A stretch of DNA of 64,000 nt, from the NCBI GenBank assembly GCA_964020975.1, contig OZ026623.1, positions 88,148,588 to 88,212,587 of the forward strand. Direction: 5' to 3'. This document shows positions 1-11,266 of the stretch, piece after piece (position 1 is the stretch's first letter; every line of letters starts with the position of its first letter). The notes beneath the pieces are model-generated. The model saw only the letters and a program-made list of their open reading frames with translations, did not search any database and had not been told where the DNA came from. The position numbers and the translations under genes are program-made. Source of the stretch: Hermodice carunculata (taxonomy: Eukaryota > Annelida > Polychaeta > Eunicida > Amphinomidae).

Positions 1-2081
1 CACACCTTTCGACTGGCTGAGAAGTGTAAGTGTCAGGATGGTAAATGTAAGAAATATCTCCCATATTGTTTATAAATTTGTATTTTTTCCATAACAATGT
101 GTGTTGCAAACCTCTGCTTGCCTCTCTCTCCCTCTATAACTTGTAAGCATGTATTTAAAATAAGAGGAAAACAAACAAACCAAAATTAAATAACAACAAG
201 CAAAGTTTGATCACATATGTACAAGTTTAAAAAAAAACCATGCTGCTGAAGCCAGCAATTGCAAGCTGCTGGGTTGGGTCTGGATTTTCTTCATAATGGG
301 TGCCATCAGGGACATTATTATGCACTCACTGGATGGGTTCCAATGAGTTGTCAGTTCTCATTGTTAGCATTACTTTTATGCAAGAGACCAACAGAAAGTA
401 ACAACTCATCGTGAGTTCTGACCAGTTTATTGGCTCTCACAAGTTGGTTGCAATCCATAGAACAAACATGGTGGGCCCTGTCCATGGTTCAGAGCTGTTG
501 GTTCAAGAAAATTAAATTGGTTAAATTAAATTCTGCATACTAATGATTTACAAAATTGGGAAAAAATAAATTAATGTAAGTATGTTTTAAGTAATTTGCA
601 TACCCTGCAAAAAATGTGAACTTGGCATGATATAATGGCTGTGCAACAGGCCAGTTCCTGTTCAAACTCCCACTCCAGATGAAGCGTGACAAACTTTTAC
701 CAGACAAGAATTGCAATGACCTGCTAATGCAGCTTCGAGATAAATTAATGCAGCTTCAAGATAAACTTTGCTGTCTTACAATTTCATTTTAATCCGAAGA
801 AAAAGCCCATGGGCCCAACAAACACTCTGCTGACAGCAGAGTGTTAGGCCCATCACCAAAACTTTGATTCCTAAAATACATTCAATCAATGATCCTGAGA
901 AATAAATCAAGTTCATCCAGATGATGCAACATCAAACTTCCACATGAATTATTCATTATGTCATGGGCATCAGAATAAAATCAATTTTATAATATCCAAT
1001 CCCTCCATAAATTTTAGAAAGTAGGTCAAGGTCACCCACATTTTGCAATATCAAACTTCTACATATGAGTGACTGCTGTGAACATACACCGAATGCTACT
1101 GTTTCTTGAATTAGGTATATGTTTCTTGAAATTGGTTACATAAATGTGAAAATGGCCAGAATATTTTAGAATGAATTATTCACCACCAAAGCTTAGCAGA
1201 TTTGGAGATGAACGTGCGACTGGCCACACTGAGAAGCCGGGTAGGGCTACATATGGACATGTAAAGGAGATCCGTCTTTTTACAGGTGTAATCAAATTCT
1301 GACTGTTTATATTTAGGCAAGTTTTTTGGATTGAGTCTCCCAAATTTGAAAAAAAATAGCCGCCAGTATTTATGACTACTGGAACAATGGCGGTGTGGTG
1401 TCAGGTTGCGGCTGTCGGAAGCATAGCGTTAGCAGACGTAGGGTATGGTTCCAGCCACCAAAAGAATAGCGGCTCAGTATTGGCGTCTGTTTACCGGAAC
1501 AATATCCACTAGCAAAAAAGTATATGACGTAACTTGTGCATTTGGAGAAAAAATAAAGGTGTATGGCCTAATTTTTGTAAATTATGCCTGGTAGTTGTAG
1601 GTAAGTTTAGCAACAGATTTTTCAAGTCTAAATCCTGTCCCTGACCCTGTATATGATACACAGATTTTCTATACTGTTAGCCTTCTTATATCAAATTTCA
1701 TTCACGACTTGGCAGTCTAAAAGCAAGACTTCCTCATGGGCCTATTTATTGTCCTGCTGTCACTCACAGTGGATGTGGATTATCTCCATCACCAGATCAC
1801 TGGCCACAAGTACAAAACGTTGCAAGTCACACACAAAACCAAAACTCTGACCTCACTCGTGGAAGTCAAATATCGGATGTTCTGTTCTGCCCACTGCAAC
1901 ACAATATTTATCTCGCATTAGAAATAAAACAGCAACAGAATAGTACAGATGGTGTCAGTCAGGCAAACAGAGAGTATGACCCTGGACAGTCAAGCAATGC
2001 AGACTCGAGACTGGAGTGGAGTCCCCACTCCAGTCACCTGACTTGTAACTTCCAGTCCCGTGTCAACCTCAAGTCATTTAC
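1..2081. other. Unassigned AT-rich flank
   Basis: I see no gene I can name here. Bases 1-72 read through in the plus direction as a short cysteine- and lysine-rich tail before a stop, and a GTAAGT donor-like site lies at 28, so the edge could clip an exon; neither reading is supported further. A perfect 21-base-scale duplication (ATGCAGCTTCRAGATAAA) lies near 727-768. A partly self-complementary stretch with CCGCCAGTA and GGCGG words lies at 1360-1400. If the candidate first exon at 2082-2142 is real, this stretch is the first intron of that gene. Confidence 0.3.
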
Positions 2082-2142
2082 CTGCTTTTTCCAGGTCATC
2101 AATGCTGGATATGACTGAATCTAGCTTCCCATAGCCTGCCAT
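2082..2142 (-). CDS. Candidate first coding exon of an unrecognised minus-strand gene
   Basis: Reading leftward, an ATG at 2142 sits in the context CCAAGATGGCAGG, which resembles the YY1-type start-site element found at many animal promoters. It opens a frame for 20 residues beginning MAGYGKLDSVISSIDDLEKA, then meets a good splice donor, CAG|GTAAAT, at 2082/2081 in phase 1. The peptide looks like the start of a helical, soluble protein. I do not recognise the family and found no convincing second exon between 1 and 2081, so the rest would lie off the left edge. An accidental ATG plus donor remains possible. The start context and clean donor are seen; the gene is inferred. Confidence 0.3.
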
Positions 2143-3734
2143 CTTGGTAGGCTTGTTGTTATTGTAAGCACAGATAAAATTTCGGACAAAATCCTCGAAA
2201 ATTTACTCGGAATATATTTCTATCATCGGTCAGCAGATGACGGCTGATCATGTGATAGCAAAACTCGCGAGAGAAAGCATCATTATACTGCAGATACTTT
2301 ATAAAAAGGTTAAACCATACTCACGTAGCAATATTGTTGAGTATAAGTATTGTGCGTGCTGTTGCCTGTGGGTTTATGTGGATGTGCAAATAAACCATAG
2401 GCATGAAAAATATTGCTCATGAAAAATACTGACAAGACTATTTTCTAGTTTATTAAAAAGTACGGAGTTTTCGAGATGACAGCGAGATGCAGTTGTCCAG
2501 TGTGACCTCTAGCGAGAAAACCATGCAATTATAAGAGGGACTCCGAAAGGTCAGGGTCACGTTGGATGACTGCACAGTGCAGGTGTCTTGTGCTGAACGA
2601 CTGGAAATGCAGTTGGTAGGTGTTTGCACGTTTATTTTGTGGATTGATGGCGCGTTGAGAAGCACATATAGTATGGTGTACAAGCAGTCAAGCTAAGATA
2701 AGCTGCTGAATGATTAAGAAATACTGATTGACCAGGTTTACTGAGAAAAACTGCTTCAGTTGTCAAGGTAACCTATAAACAGTGGACACTAAAATTGACA
2801 CCAGCCAGTTGCAACATGTCACCAGACAGTCACAAATTTGGCAAGAAGCGTGTTTGCCACAGGTTCCCGTAAGGCTTGTAGTTATTTTCATCGTTGGGAG
2901 ATTTTGTGTACTGTCCATTGTTGAGCTTGTTAGAATTTTCAAGTAAACACTATCTGATACGGTGGCACTGTTGGTTGGAACTTGGAGCCTGGCCCTGGTG
3001 GCGAGACTCCAGCCACCAGGCCTAGAGCCTGGAGCCTAGAGGTCACCTGTGGTTCTGCGCACATGTGACATCCGATTCATACTGCAGACAATGACTACTC
3101 ATCGAGACAGGTTGGTGGAGTGTGCCGAAGGTTGCAATGTGCTTTGCAAGCTGTTAACCAATGAGACATTTTTTTCACAACTGTCCTACAATTATTACAA
3201 GAAAAATGGACAGGTGACATAACCGATTCCAATGGACAATTGATATGGAAGTAGGTTGAACCTAGAATGTGAGTGACTTTTGTTTGATGGACTTATAATC
3301 TCTTTAGAAGATAACACTAACAGTGAGTGTGACACATCAGAAATGACGATAGTATTTACATGTTCAAGGCTGCCCATTTATTTCACATATCATGTGGTGT
3401 AAATATGATAACTATGCAATGTCTTGTAAACTGGTTCCTGGCTGTGTGTCTGGCGACTCTCCCTTTTTATGACAGGGAACCAGAGTACTGAGTGAGATTT
3501 TTCCCCCCAGAAGAAGCATGGTTCCCCAAAAAACAATGTAGTTTGTCATTTGAAATCTATGAGATTGTCAGCAAACCAGTCTACTTTGGGAAAAGCGATG
3601 GCTGCCATTGTCATGGATTTTCAACTCCATAGGGTACTGTGGGTATGGGATTGAATGTGTAAGATTATGTTCATTTTTTTATTTTTATTTAACACGTGTT
3701 GTCTATGGTGTTCGCTCGACTCACTATAAAGCCA
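2143..3734. other. No recognisable feature
   Basis: Low-complexity intergenic DNA with short open frames that have no protein-like pattern. A local run of CCTGG and AGCCTGG words at 2985-3045 makes a small imperfect palindrome. Nothing else is supportable. Confidence 0.4.
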
Positions 3735-4165
3735 ATTGCTCAAGATTTCTCTTGCTATCAAGACTTGCATACTAAAGCATCCAACATTATATTATAGAAG
3801 ACACAGGGGCGACATGATACAAATTGTATTTGTGTCTTTTTGCCCAAAACCACTTCCTAGTAGTCATTACCCTATTCCACAGTCCGAACTCTTTACTCTC
3901 CATAAGTGTATAAGATCCTACAAATCAATTGTGTATATACTACTAGTTTTTTACACATGCAACTACAAGTATCACTGGTGGTCACACAAAGGAAGTTATA
4001 CAAACTACAGTAACCAATAGCAGTAAACAAAGTGTCCTAGGTGCACGAGTAATATCCAACTGGAAGAGTTTGCCTGACTTCATAGTTACTGCAGGATCTG
4101 TCAACATCTTCAAAAAGAGATTCCACTCCCATTGGGACACTGAGAGGTACACCTTGCCAACTTAA
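3735..4165 (+). mobile_element. LINE 3' coding fragment (CR1/L2-like C terminus)
   Basis: Two blocks match the C terminus of CR1/L2-type LINE reverse transcriptases. Around 3776-3822 the frame reads LYYRRHRGDMIQ, like the RRxRGDMIxxYK motif that follows the RT domain. At 4044-4163 it reads VISNWKSLPDFIVTAGSVN and then an FKKRFHSHW block before a stop, like the usual NRVVxxWNSLPxxVVxAxSVNxFK tail. The blocks are out of frame with one another, so this is a dead 5'-truncated copy. The family motifs are well known to me; the exact clade is a guess. Confidence 0.7.
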
Positions 4166-4284
4166 TAAGTGACTTAGCCAGTATTATGAGCAATCGTATT
4201 GCTGTTCCACTAGTTCAGAACAGATATCAGTTCATATGGAAAGAATTAGACACTAGAAAAGATACTATCATAAAGAATCCTGTT

Positions 4285-4560
4285 GATGTTATTAAGACAA
4301 TATTACATTAGAAAACTAGATTAGATATAACTAGGATACTATTTAGATCATTAGAGATACATGATACTAGTTCATAGATATATGGAATGAATTGAGTCAC
4401 TTTACAGATGTTATTTTCTATATAAAGTTCTAAGCATATTGATATTATTAAGACTATATTATATTAGAAAACTAGATTAGATATAACTAGGGTACTATTT
4501 AGATCATTAGTGATACATGATACTAGTTCATATGTGTATATATATGGAATGGATTGTGTA
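4285..4560. repeat. Two-copy tandem duplication, period 156 bp
   Basis: A block starting GATGTTATTAAGACAATATT at 4285 recurs at 4441 as GATATTATTAAGACTATATT. Both continue through AAAACTAGATTAGATATAAC, an ACTATTTAGATCATTAG block, and a terminal ACTAGTTCATA. It lies directly after the LINE tail and may belong to its 3' untranslated region. Confidence 0.75.
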
Positions 4561-4564
4561 TTTA

Positions 4565-5250
4565 GATACCCCACATTGGGGTCTTGTAAGATAGTAAGCT
4601 TAATTTTGAGTGGATACTACAGGCCTGGACCTTTCTCCAATCACATCATAGCATATCATTTTTTCCAAAGTACATCTACTTTCTGGGTCACTGTAAAGTG
4701 TATCTTATCACAAGTAACAATCAGTTTGCCTTTAAGAAGAATCATGGCTGATGATCTGTTTTAAAAATTCATTTGGCTGTTGAAGTCTAGGACTTTCTTA
4801 ATTTTGAATTGAACATGATAATATGTTAATTAATTTATAGGTTAAGACTTACACAGTGACTGGAACAGCTGTCAAGAGTAGAGAGATGGGATTTGCAGTA
4901 TTTTTTGTGTTGAGAACTACATGGAAGATGTAGCCCTGTTGCTCCAGTTTGTGTAACAGACTTGCATATTTATGTCCTGAAATAAGTTGTTAGCTTTCAT
5001 TTGTCACAGACAAAGTAGTCTCATCTTATCCTGTTTCGTAGATGCCAGAAGGGCCTTTGACAATGTCAATCACTGGACACTCCATAAATTATAAGATAGG
5101 CAAGTAACTGCTTATACTCTAAAATTGCATGTTGTCTGGTTCCCAACACAGAAATTTTGGGGTGAGATGGGGGTCTGCCACATTGACCTCAAGTTTCTTT
5201 GTTACAAATGGGGTGCATCAAGGAGGGATAATCTTTCCCTGGTTCTTTAA
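4565..5250 (+). mobile_element. LINE reverse-transcriptase fragment, 5' half of a split copy
   Basis: Decayed RT sequence. A YYRPG block at about 4616 corresponds to the YRPI motif. NNQFAFKKNHG near 4715-4748 corresponds to the NQFGFKxxHG motif. DARRAFDNVNHWTLHKL at 5041-5091 is the catalytic DAxxAFDxVNH block. VTNGVHQGGIIFPWFF ending near 5248 is the GVRQGG(I/L)LSP block. The blocks fall in different frames with several stops, so this is non-functional. The next expected block (NVYVDDL, then YADD) is missing here and reappears at 7670, which shows that 5251-7669 was inserted later. Confidence 0.75.
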
Positions 5251-7532
5251 GGGGCCCTCTGTAAAGTTCAGTGAATATAGTGTTGTGGTATCTTATTCTA
5301 CTCTCCTTTCTAAAATATTACCATTAGCCCCCAAAACCATTCATTTTCTTTTAGATATTAAGGTGGAAGGTCTGAAGCTGGCACCTTTGGATAACCTCAA
5401 ATCACTTTTTCATATTTTTGGACAGTCTGATACCTGAACTACATGCTCCCAAAAACTCAGATGTGTGGACATAAAATTTATATGAGACAATTGATCTCAA
5501 AACTTTAGTTTACAATGAAAAGTTTAAACAGTGCTGGGCACATGACTTTGTTTGCATGGGCATGATAATGAACCATGTCATTGTTTGCACAGTCATTAGG
5601 CCATGACCGCTGGAAACCAATTGAGCTATTGACAAGGGTCACTCACAGGAAACCATTAGCCGTGGAGAGAAGAATGGGCCAGTTCAGACTAATCACTACC
5701 ATTGTTCTGATTACTTTGAAAATCTCTATTGATGTAAAAACAAATTAGCACAATCCACTTACTGGTCCCCAAATATGGAAAGCTGCATGTGAATCCACAC
5801 CCAAACAAGCCAAGTGTGGTGTTCCCAAGTTAAAAAAAGTCGACATTTAAGCTACAAAATATGCCTTTGTTAAATGACAACATCACAGAGGTAAAGCTAC
5901 AAGTTTATTTCACACAATAATTAAAACACAGGACAGAAGAAATGAGTATGTCATATTACAGCCATAAATAAGTAAGAATTGGCAACTTTTTCTTTCAATG
6001 TGATTTTCTTGGAATTTTTTTTTTGCTCAACCTCTGCAATTCGTATCTCGCCTCACAAACGTACAAATTGCCCTATCACATTAAAATCAACGGACATTAA
6101 AAGAAAAATATCACATCCAGGAACGGTTCCCAGGATTTTTATTTCTGACAACCCCTTTCGTGACTTTCGGAGCAATTTATAGAAGGAAAATGAACAACCT
6201 GTCAGGACTAAATTGAAAGTTTTATAACTTTTTATTTATGCTATTTCAGGACTAGCCATTGAATTTGATCCTGGACATGGATATATATTTTAAATTTCTT
6301 CTGATTTCAACTGGAAAAAAAAAAAAATTTTGTGTGACTTCTGCACGAAAAATGTGAAAATCCTACCAAGTCAGAAAGAATGCAATAAAATCTCAAAAAA
6401 TTAAAATCCTGCAAAAAAACTCTATGGACACAAATCTATGGATATGTAGTAATCAGAAAATATATAGGCTTAATGTACTTGTGAAAAAATTAAATGGGTA
6501 ATTGCGATCCAAAGTTGCCAGTCTCATAGCGCACTAGCTTAACAGCTTCCACCTTAATCAACATTTTTATAATGTGAAGAAAAAAAATCATCATTTTCTC
6601 ATTATTTGAGGTGATAGCCGACATATTAGAAAGTGGTCCACTTCAGAGGTTTTCTGGGCCCACAAACCATTATATTTAACATGAAAAAATCTTCAAATTT
6701 GGTATGATAAAACTTTAAAGTAATGTCTAGGAACATTTCCCTTGTTTTTTCTTTAAAAGCAAAAGGCACGATTTTTAAAAATTTTTTACAAAGAAGCGCC
6801 CTTTCAATTTTCAACTTTGCCTTATTCAACATCGAAAAAAACCTACAAAAAATAAAAATATCTACAAACATTGCATACCCCCAATATCTTTTTATTTCAT
6901 CAAAATCAGATCCACTCATGAACAATCTCTTGAAAACGTCTGAGAAGTCGGACGGAAATTAAATGTGATTTAATTAGGTGTAATTGGCTTTCTTTGAGCA
7001 GTAAACTGGCCATTGTGGAAAATGTACTCACTCCCTCTGATTGATACTTGTGTTGTGAGAAGTACTCTTATAATATGCTAATTTTGATGTGTTGTCATGA
7101 AAATATATCTTTTAAATCTATGTTTAAAAGGAATGTTTGAAGTTTTTCCTGGAGAAGATCACAAAAATGGGGCTTCTTAATGGCTGATTTCAGTCACTAA
7201 AATAACAGATTAGGAGTGCCCATTGTTCTCTCCCTAACCCATTGGCCCACTGTTCTCCTAAACCAAGGAGAAGCCTGATCACTTCCCATGCCTAGCAGAC
7301 CCAAGTCTGACTGACAGCTCATTTACATTCTGTTGTAAATACAAAACCATGTGGGTGTTTGGCCAAAAACCATGATTTCTTTTGCTCCAAAATTCTCATA
7401 AAAATTGATATTTTTCAAAGTCAACATTTGGCCATATTATAGATTGGTACCTAATCTTCCCTATTTTGCAAAAAACAATTCTTCATTTTCTAAAATTTAT
7501 ACTACAAAATAGCTTTACAGATGGCCCTTTAA
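5247..7532. mobile_element. 2.28 kb TTAA-flanked inverted-repeat DNA element, non-autonomous
   Basis: The stretch interrupts a LINE reading frame exactly at the TTAA of its TTTAATGTG sequence. Left end: TTAA at 5247-5250, then GGGGCCCTCTGTAAAG. Right end read inward: TTAA at 7532-7529, then AGGGCCATCTGTAAAG. That gives terminal inverted repeats of about 16 bp with two mismatches, and a duplicated TTAA target as in piggyBac-type transposition. No transposase frame is recognisable inside; the longest frames have no protein-like pattern. I read it as a non-autonomous element whose family I cannot name. The end structure is seen directly; the superfamily is inferred. Confidence 0.65.
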
Positions 7533-7533
7533 T

Positions 7534-7669
7534 CAGGGCAAGAATTTTGGCGAGAATCCGAGAATCTATTCTCGTAAAGATTCTCCTAAACTTGTCTTTC
7601 TTTAAGAAGAAAATTAATTAACAAAAATCCCAATAGATTCTCGCAAAATTTTGCAAAATTCTGGCCCTG
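7534..7669. mobile_element. 136-bp hAT-like MITE, copy 1
   Basis: The ends are CAGGGCAAGAATTTTG and, read inward from the right, CAGGGCCAGAATTTTG. The flanking 8-mers are CCTTTAAT (7526-7533) and CTTTTAAT (7670-7677), which match at 7 of 8 positions. CAGGG ends with 8-bp target duplications are the hallmark of hAT elements. The left duplication spans the very end of the 2.28 kb element and the LINE, so this insertion is the youngest of the three. A second copy in the opposite orientation, also 136 bp, is at 40830-40965. Confidence 0.8.
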
Positions 7670-8552
7670 CTTTTAATGTGTAAATATATGTAGATGATCT
7701 TAAAATACAACTGGTGAGTTGCAAGATGGATGCAATGTAGGTGGTACATTTATCAATAGTCTCAGCTGTGCTGATGATATAGTGATTATTAGCCCCTCTG
7801 TCAAAGGCATGAGAAAACTGATTTCTGTTTGTGAGGAATTTGCTCTTGCTCATGATCTCTCTTTTGATACAAACAAAACAGAGTGTATGTATTTTAAACC
7901 TGGTGCTTTAACCTTTGACACGGACCCTATTATATATCTATCAGGAGAGAAACCGACTTTTGTAGAAAGTTTTAAGAATCTTGGCCACATTTCTGACAAC
8001 CTGGCTATTTTTTGACAATTCAGATCTCTCTGCACCAGAACCAGCATGTTCAGACAAAAATGTCACATCAGCCCTCATGACACGAAACTCAAGTTGATCA
8101 AAACTTTTTGTATTTCACTGTACATGTATATGGCAGAGTTATGGTGTAGATACATTTAACTAAAATGAAGAAGATGCCTGTGGGGTGTAATAGCTCATTC
8201 AGATGGCCTCTTGGATATGTCTACTAGGGCTTTGTTTACCACCATGTAAAATCTTTCCCTGAAATTCTATGAGCAAATACATATGGGTTCATTACCACAT
8301 TACAAAAATCCACCAATGGCAGAAGAGAAATTATTAATAATTGTGATATGTGCTGGACATCCAGACCATGGATCTCCTGGACAGAAATACTATACCTAGC
8401 ATCTGATCAATAATTCTTGAATCTCATGGAATTTGATGTGTAAACCTGCATACTACACACTGTATTTATCAATATGGGTCTTTTTACTTGTTATAACTTT
8501 TTTGTGGTTTTTAATCAATTGACTTTAGTCTGAAATAAAGCTTATCTGGAAT
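7670..8552 (+). mobile_element. LINE reverse-transcriptase fragment, 3' half of the split copy
   Basis: Resumes the RT interrupted at 5250. TATGTAGATGATCTT near 7689 gives YVDDL. CADDIVII, with the Asp-Asp pair at 7773-7778, is the polymerase active-site block, here with Cys in place of Tyr. It continues with KTECMYFKPGALTFDTDP and a FKNLGHI block typical of the post-RT region, then decays through 8040-8430 (KLKLIKTFC, MAELWCRY). A CTGAAATAAAGCTTATCTGG sequence at about 8530-8551 looks like the 3' end with its polyadenylation signal. Frameshifts and stops make it non-functional. Clade not resolved (jockey/CR1-like group). Confidence 0.75.
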
Positions 8553-8594
8553 GCAAAGGCAGCAGTGTAATGTCCACTAATATACATGTACATA

Positions 8595-8815
8595 TACTTT
8601 AAATGTACTTAATTTCACATGTATAAATTTTCACTTTTTTTTTTTTTGCTTTTCAGACATTTCACTGAATTTTCAATTTCACAATTTTGAACATAATTCC
8701 TATCAACTCACTGTTAAAATTCTGTTTCACTGCATTTTTGTTTTCACATTTTTGTGCCATCAGGGGAATAAGCGAAAACAGAAATTCCGTGAAATTAAAA
8801 AGCCATTTACAGTAC
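8595..8815 (-). mobile_element. TACTGTAAATTGC-type MITE, diverged copy
   Basis: Read on the minus strand it begins TACTGTAAATGGCTTTTTAA and runs through a GATGGCACAAAA block, several GTGAAA words and AATTATGT. This matches in order the clean copy at 34619-34830. The far end (CTTTAAATGTACTTAATTT) is a diverged form of the terminal inverted repeat. The inside consists mainly of GTGAAAAT/ATTTCAC words in both orientations. Confidence 0.65.
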
Positions 8816-9540
8816 ATAATGACTCTTCATAATCACATTTATAACTCTGACCAGAATTTGACCAGAGCTGCTAAGTGTTTATGTATATGTATATTTACAT
8901 ACAGGTACATGTAACTATAATGATGCACACTTGAGTACAAGAATGATTCATTTACAATCATATATATTCATGTATATATATATATATTTGTCTTAGGTCA
9001 GCACTCTTTATTATTTCCACTCCAATTTAACACATAAAGAGTTAAAAGCAAGAAAAAATCTGCAAACACACTCTAAATCAAAATGAACTTTTGCTTCATC
9101 AACCCCTATCTGTGGCAATTGAAACAACACTCTAGTTGCTCTAATTATACAATGCCTGACTAAATGCACCAGCTGGCCACAGCAGGCAGACACATCCAGC
9201 CTTTCCTTCTTTGGAAAGTCTGATCCTTTCAAAAAGAGATTTCTGAAAGCATGTCATATTCACCAAGGTTAATGAATGTCAGGCTACTGCCACATGTAAA
9301 CAAATGCACATGTTTTATGTGGTAACCACAGTGGCTGATTGTAGGAAAAAACAGGCTGCAGCAGTTTTTTCGACAGTCGCCGATGACATGCACAAGTATC
9401 TGAACTAGTTGGACAGTTACTGAAGCCTCCTAACCACCATGCAGGACTTCCTCAGTTCTTCACATAGTTTAACACATTCTACACCAGTCCCTGATTTTTC
9501 CGTATATTTACCTAGATTTAACATACAATTGCATATTTAA

Positions 9541-9641
9541 ATTCTTCATGAAAAGAGCTTTCGTTCAAGTACCAACGTGCCTATGTAGTCTTAAGTCAGT
9601 GGTTCTGGCACTGCCTGTGACCATAGTATGGAGTGAGTTAA
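9541..9641 (-). mobile_element. piggyBac-like MITE remnant lacking the hairpin core
   Basis: In plus orientation it shows, in family order, CATGAAAAG, TTCAAGTACCAACGTGCCTA, TAGTCTTAAGTCAGT, TTCTGGCACTG and GAGTTAA. These are the same flanking blocks as in the copy at 57779-58019. The roughly 65-bp GTCAACAGC hairpin that should sit between TAGTC and AGTCAGT is absent. The outer left end is not recognisable. Assignment rests on the order of four short blocks. Confidence 0.5.
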
Positions 9642-10304
9642 AATAGGCCTACACTTGGGATATATATATATAGTATCTGTATTTAAGTTTATTTGGGCTT
9701 GCATATTGTATGGGGGAAACCTTGTTTTAGTGGTAACTGAAACAAGTTTTTACCCCATTTTAGAAACACTTGCAGTGCAGTATGGTGCTATATAGCACTA
9801 GTAGCTAGTATTAGGGGGCGTGCCCTGCCTGGCGGAGTCAATTTCAACCAATGACAAAGAGGGTGCAATGTAGAGAGGCCAGGATGGAAGGTTGAACTTG
9901 CCAAAGACAAACATTGGCAAGTTGTGTTAATCTAGTCACTTTGCTACAGATTGTGGAAAAAGTATTAATTCTTGGTGCCAGCTGATCACGCATTACACCC
10001 ACACTGAGACTGTTCAGCCTTAATGTTACACTGTACTTTGATGACTGTGATTTTCAGACTCTTGGAAGGGTTAACGGAAATGAGAATATACCTTTACCAG
10101 TTGCATTAGCTGGGGTAATATATCATTCAAAACTATTACGATGTACCAAAGGGCATGTGAGACTGAATTGTTGTTAGAATGGAAATTTTGAGCATTTATT
10201 TCATATAATTTTTACCCCTCAACCCATATAGGCCCAGGGGTATTGCTATCACTTGCATCTGTAGACAGTGAATCTGTTTGTCTCTTCTTCTTGTGTGCAA
10301 TTTC

Positions 10305-11150
10305 AGAAGAACTAGATAAACTGGAATCATGAAACATTTTTGGTTTTTATCATCCTTTTGAAGTTTACATCAAGTTCAAAGGACAATGACCTTGACCCAA
10401 TTTTAAGGTCATCTAGGTCAATTCTCTGAATTCCTTGCACACAATATATCAGGAGAATTAGAATTGCTAGGATCATGAAACATTTACTGATAATCACCCT
10501 TGTAAGGGTCTTCATCAAGTTTGAAGGACAATGACCTTGACTTAATTTGAAGGTTACCAGAGACAATTTTTCTCTTTAATAAATCTCTTGTACATGAGAT
10601 CTGAAGAACTGGATAAGATCATAAGACTTTTACAGTTAATCACTATTGGAAGGGTCTAGCTCAGGTTTGAAGTACATTGACCTTGACCTGATTTCAGGGT
10701 CACCAGGATCAACCCATTAGAAAAAAAAAATTGCAAGGAATATCAGAAGAACCTGTAAATTGCTTTAATTTTGTTGATGGCACAAAACGGGTGAAAAAAA
10801 CACAGAGTGAAATAGTATTTTAACATTGTTTGAATAGGAGTTATGTCCAAAACAGTGAAATGTCAAAAATACAAATACCATGAAAATTTATACATTTAAA
10901 AAATAAAGCAATTTACAGAAAGCTAGGATCACAAAACTTTTACAGTTGATCTCCCTTTTTGGAAGGTGAAATCAAGTTTGAAGGAGAATGACCTTGACTC
11001 AATTTTCATGTCACCCAGGTCAAATTACTTTGAAATTCTTGCGCACGATATCAGGAAAACTAGATGTGCTGGGATCAAGAAACTTTCATAGTTATACACC
11101 CTTAATAGGGTCTGCTTCAATTTGGAAGGACAAATACCTTGACCTAATAT
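10305..11150. repeat. Satellite-like array of about 146-bp units with AGGTCA motifs
   Basis: The marker GGATCATGAAACATTT or variants starts near 10322, 10470, 10616, 10924 and 11070. The spacing is 148, 146, 308 and 146 bases; the 308 gap holds a 166-bp MITE, leaving about 142. Each unit carries AARGGTC then TCAAGTTTGAAGGACAATGA, CCTTGAC and AGGTCACC-type words. About six diverged units are visible. The array ends about 120 bases before the RITA1 start codon. AGGTCA/TGACCT are half-sites recognised by nuclear receptors, but regulatory use here is not shown. Confidence 0.8.
10753..10918 (+). mobile_element. TACTGTAAATTGC-type MITE inserted in the satellite array
   Basis: Starts CTGTAAATTGCTTTAATTTT and ends AAAATAAAGCAATTTACAG, a terminal inverted repeat of about 17 bp. 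The interior shares GATGGCACAAAAC, ACAGAGTGAAATAGTATTTT, AACATTGTTTGAA and TATGTCCAAAA with the copy at 34619-34830. It is younger than the satellite unit it splits. Confidence 0.8.
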
Positions 11151-11266
11151 GGTTGTAATTTGCATGTATGTGTGTATTTTTTTTTTTTAATTTTTATTTT
11201 AATTATAACCTGACTTGAATTTGTGAATTTTCACTGTTTTCAGTACTGCCTGCATACAAAACCATT

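Noticed and set aside
1-72. Cys/Lys-rich C terminus or an exon ending at a GTAAGT site at the left edge
   Set aside because: Two incompatible readings, both too short to support.
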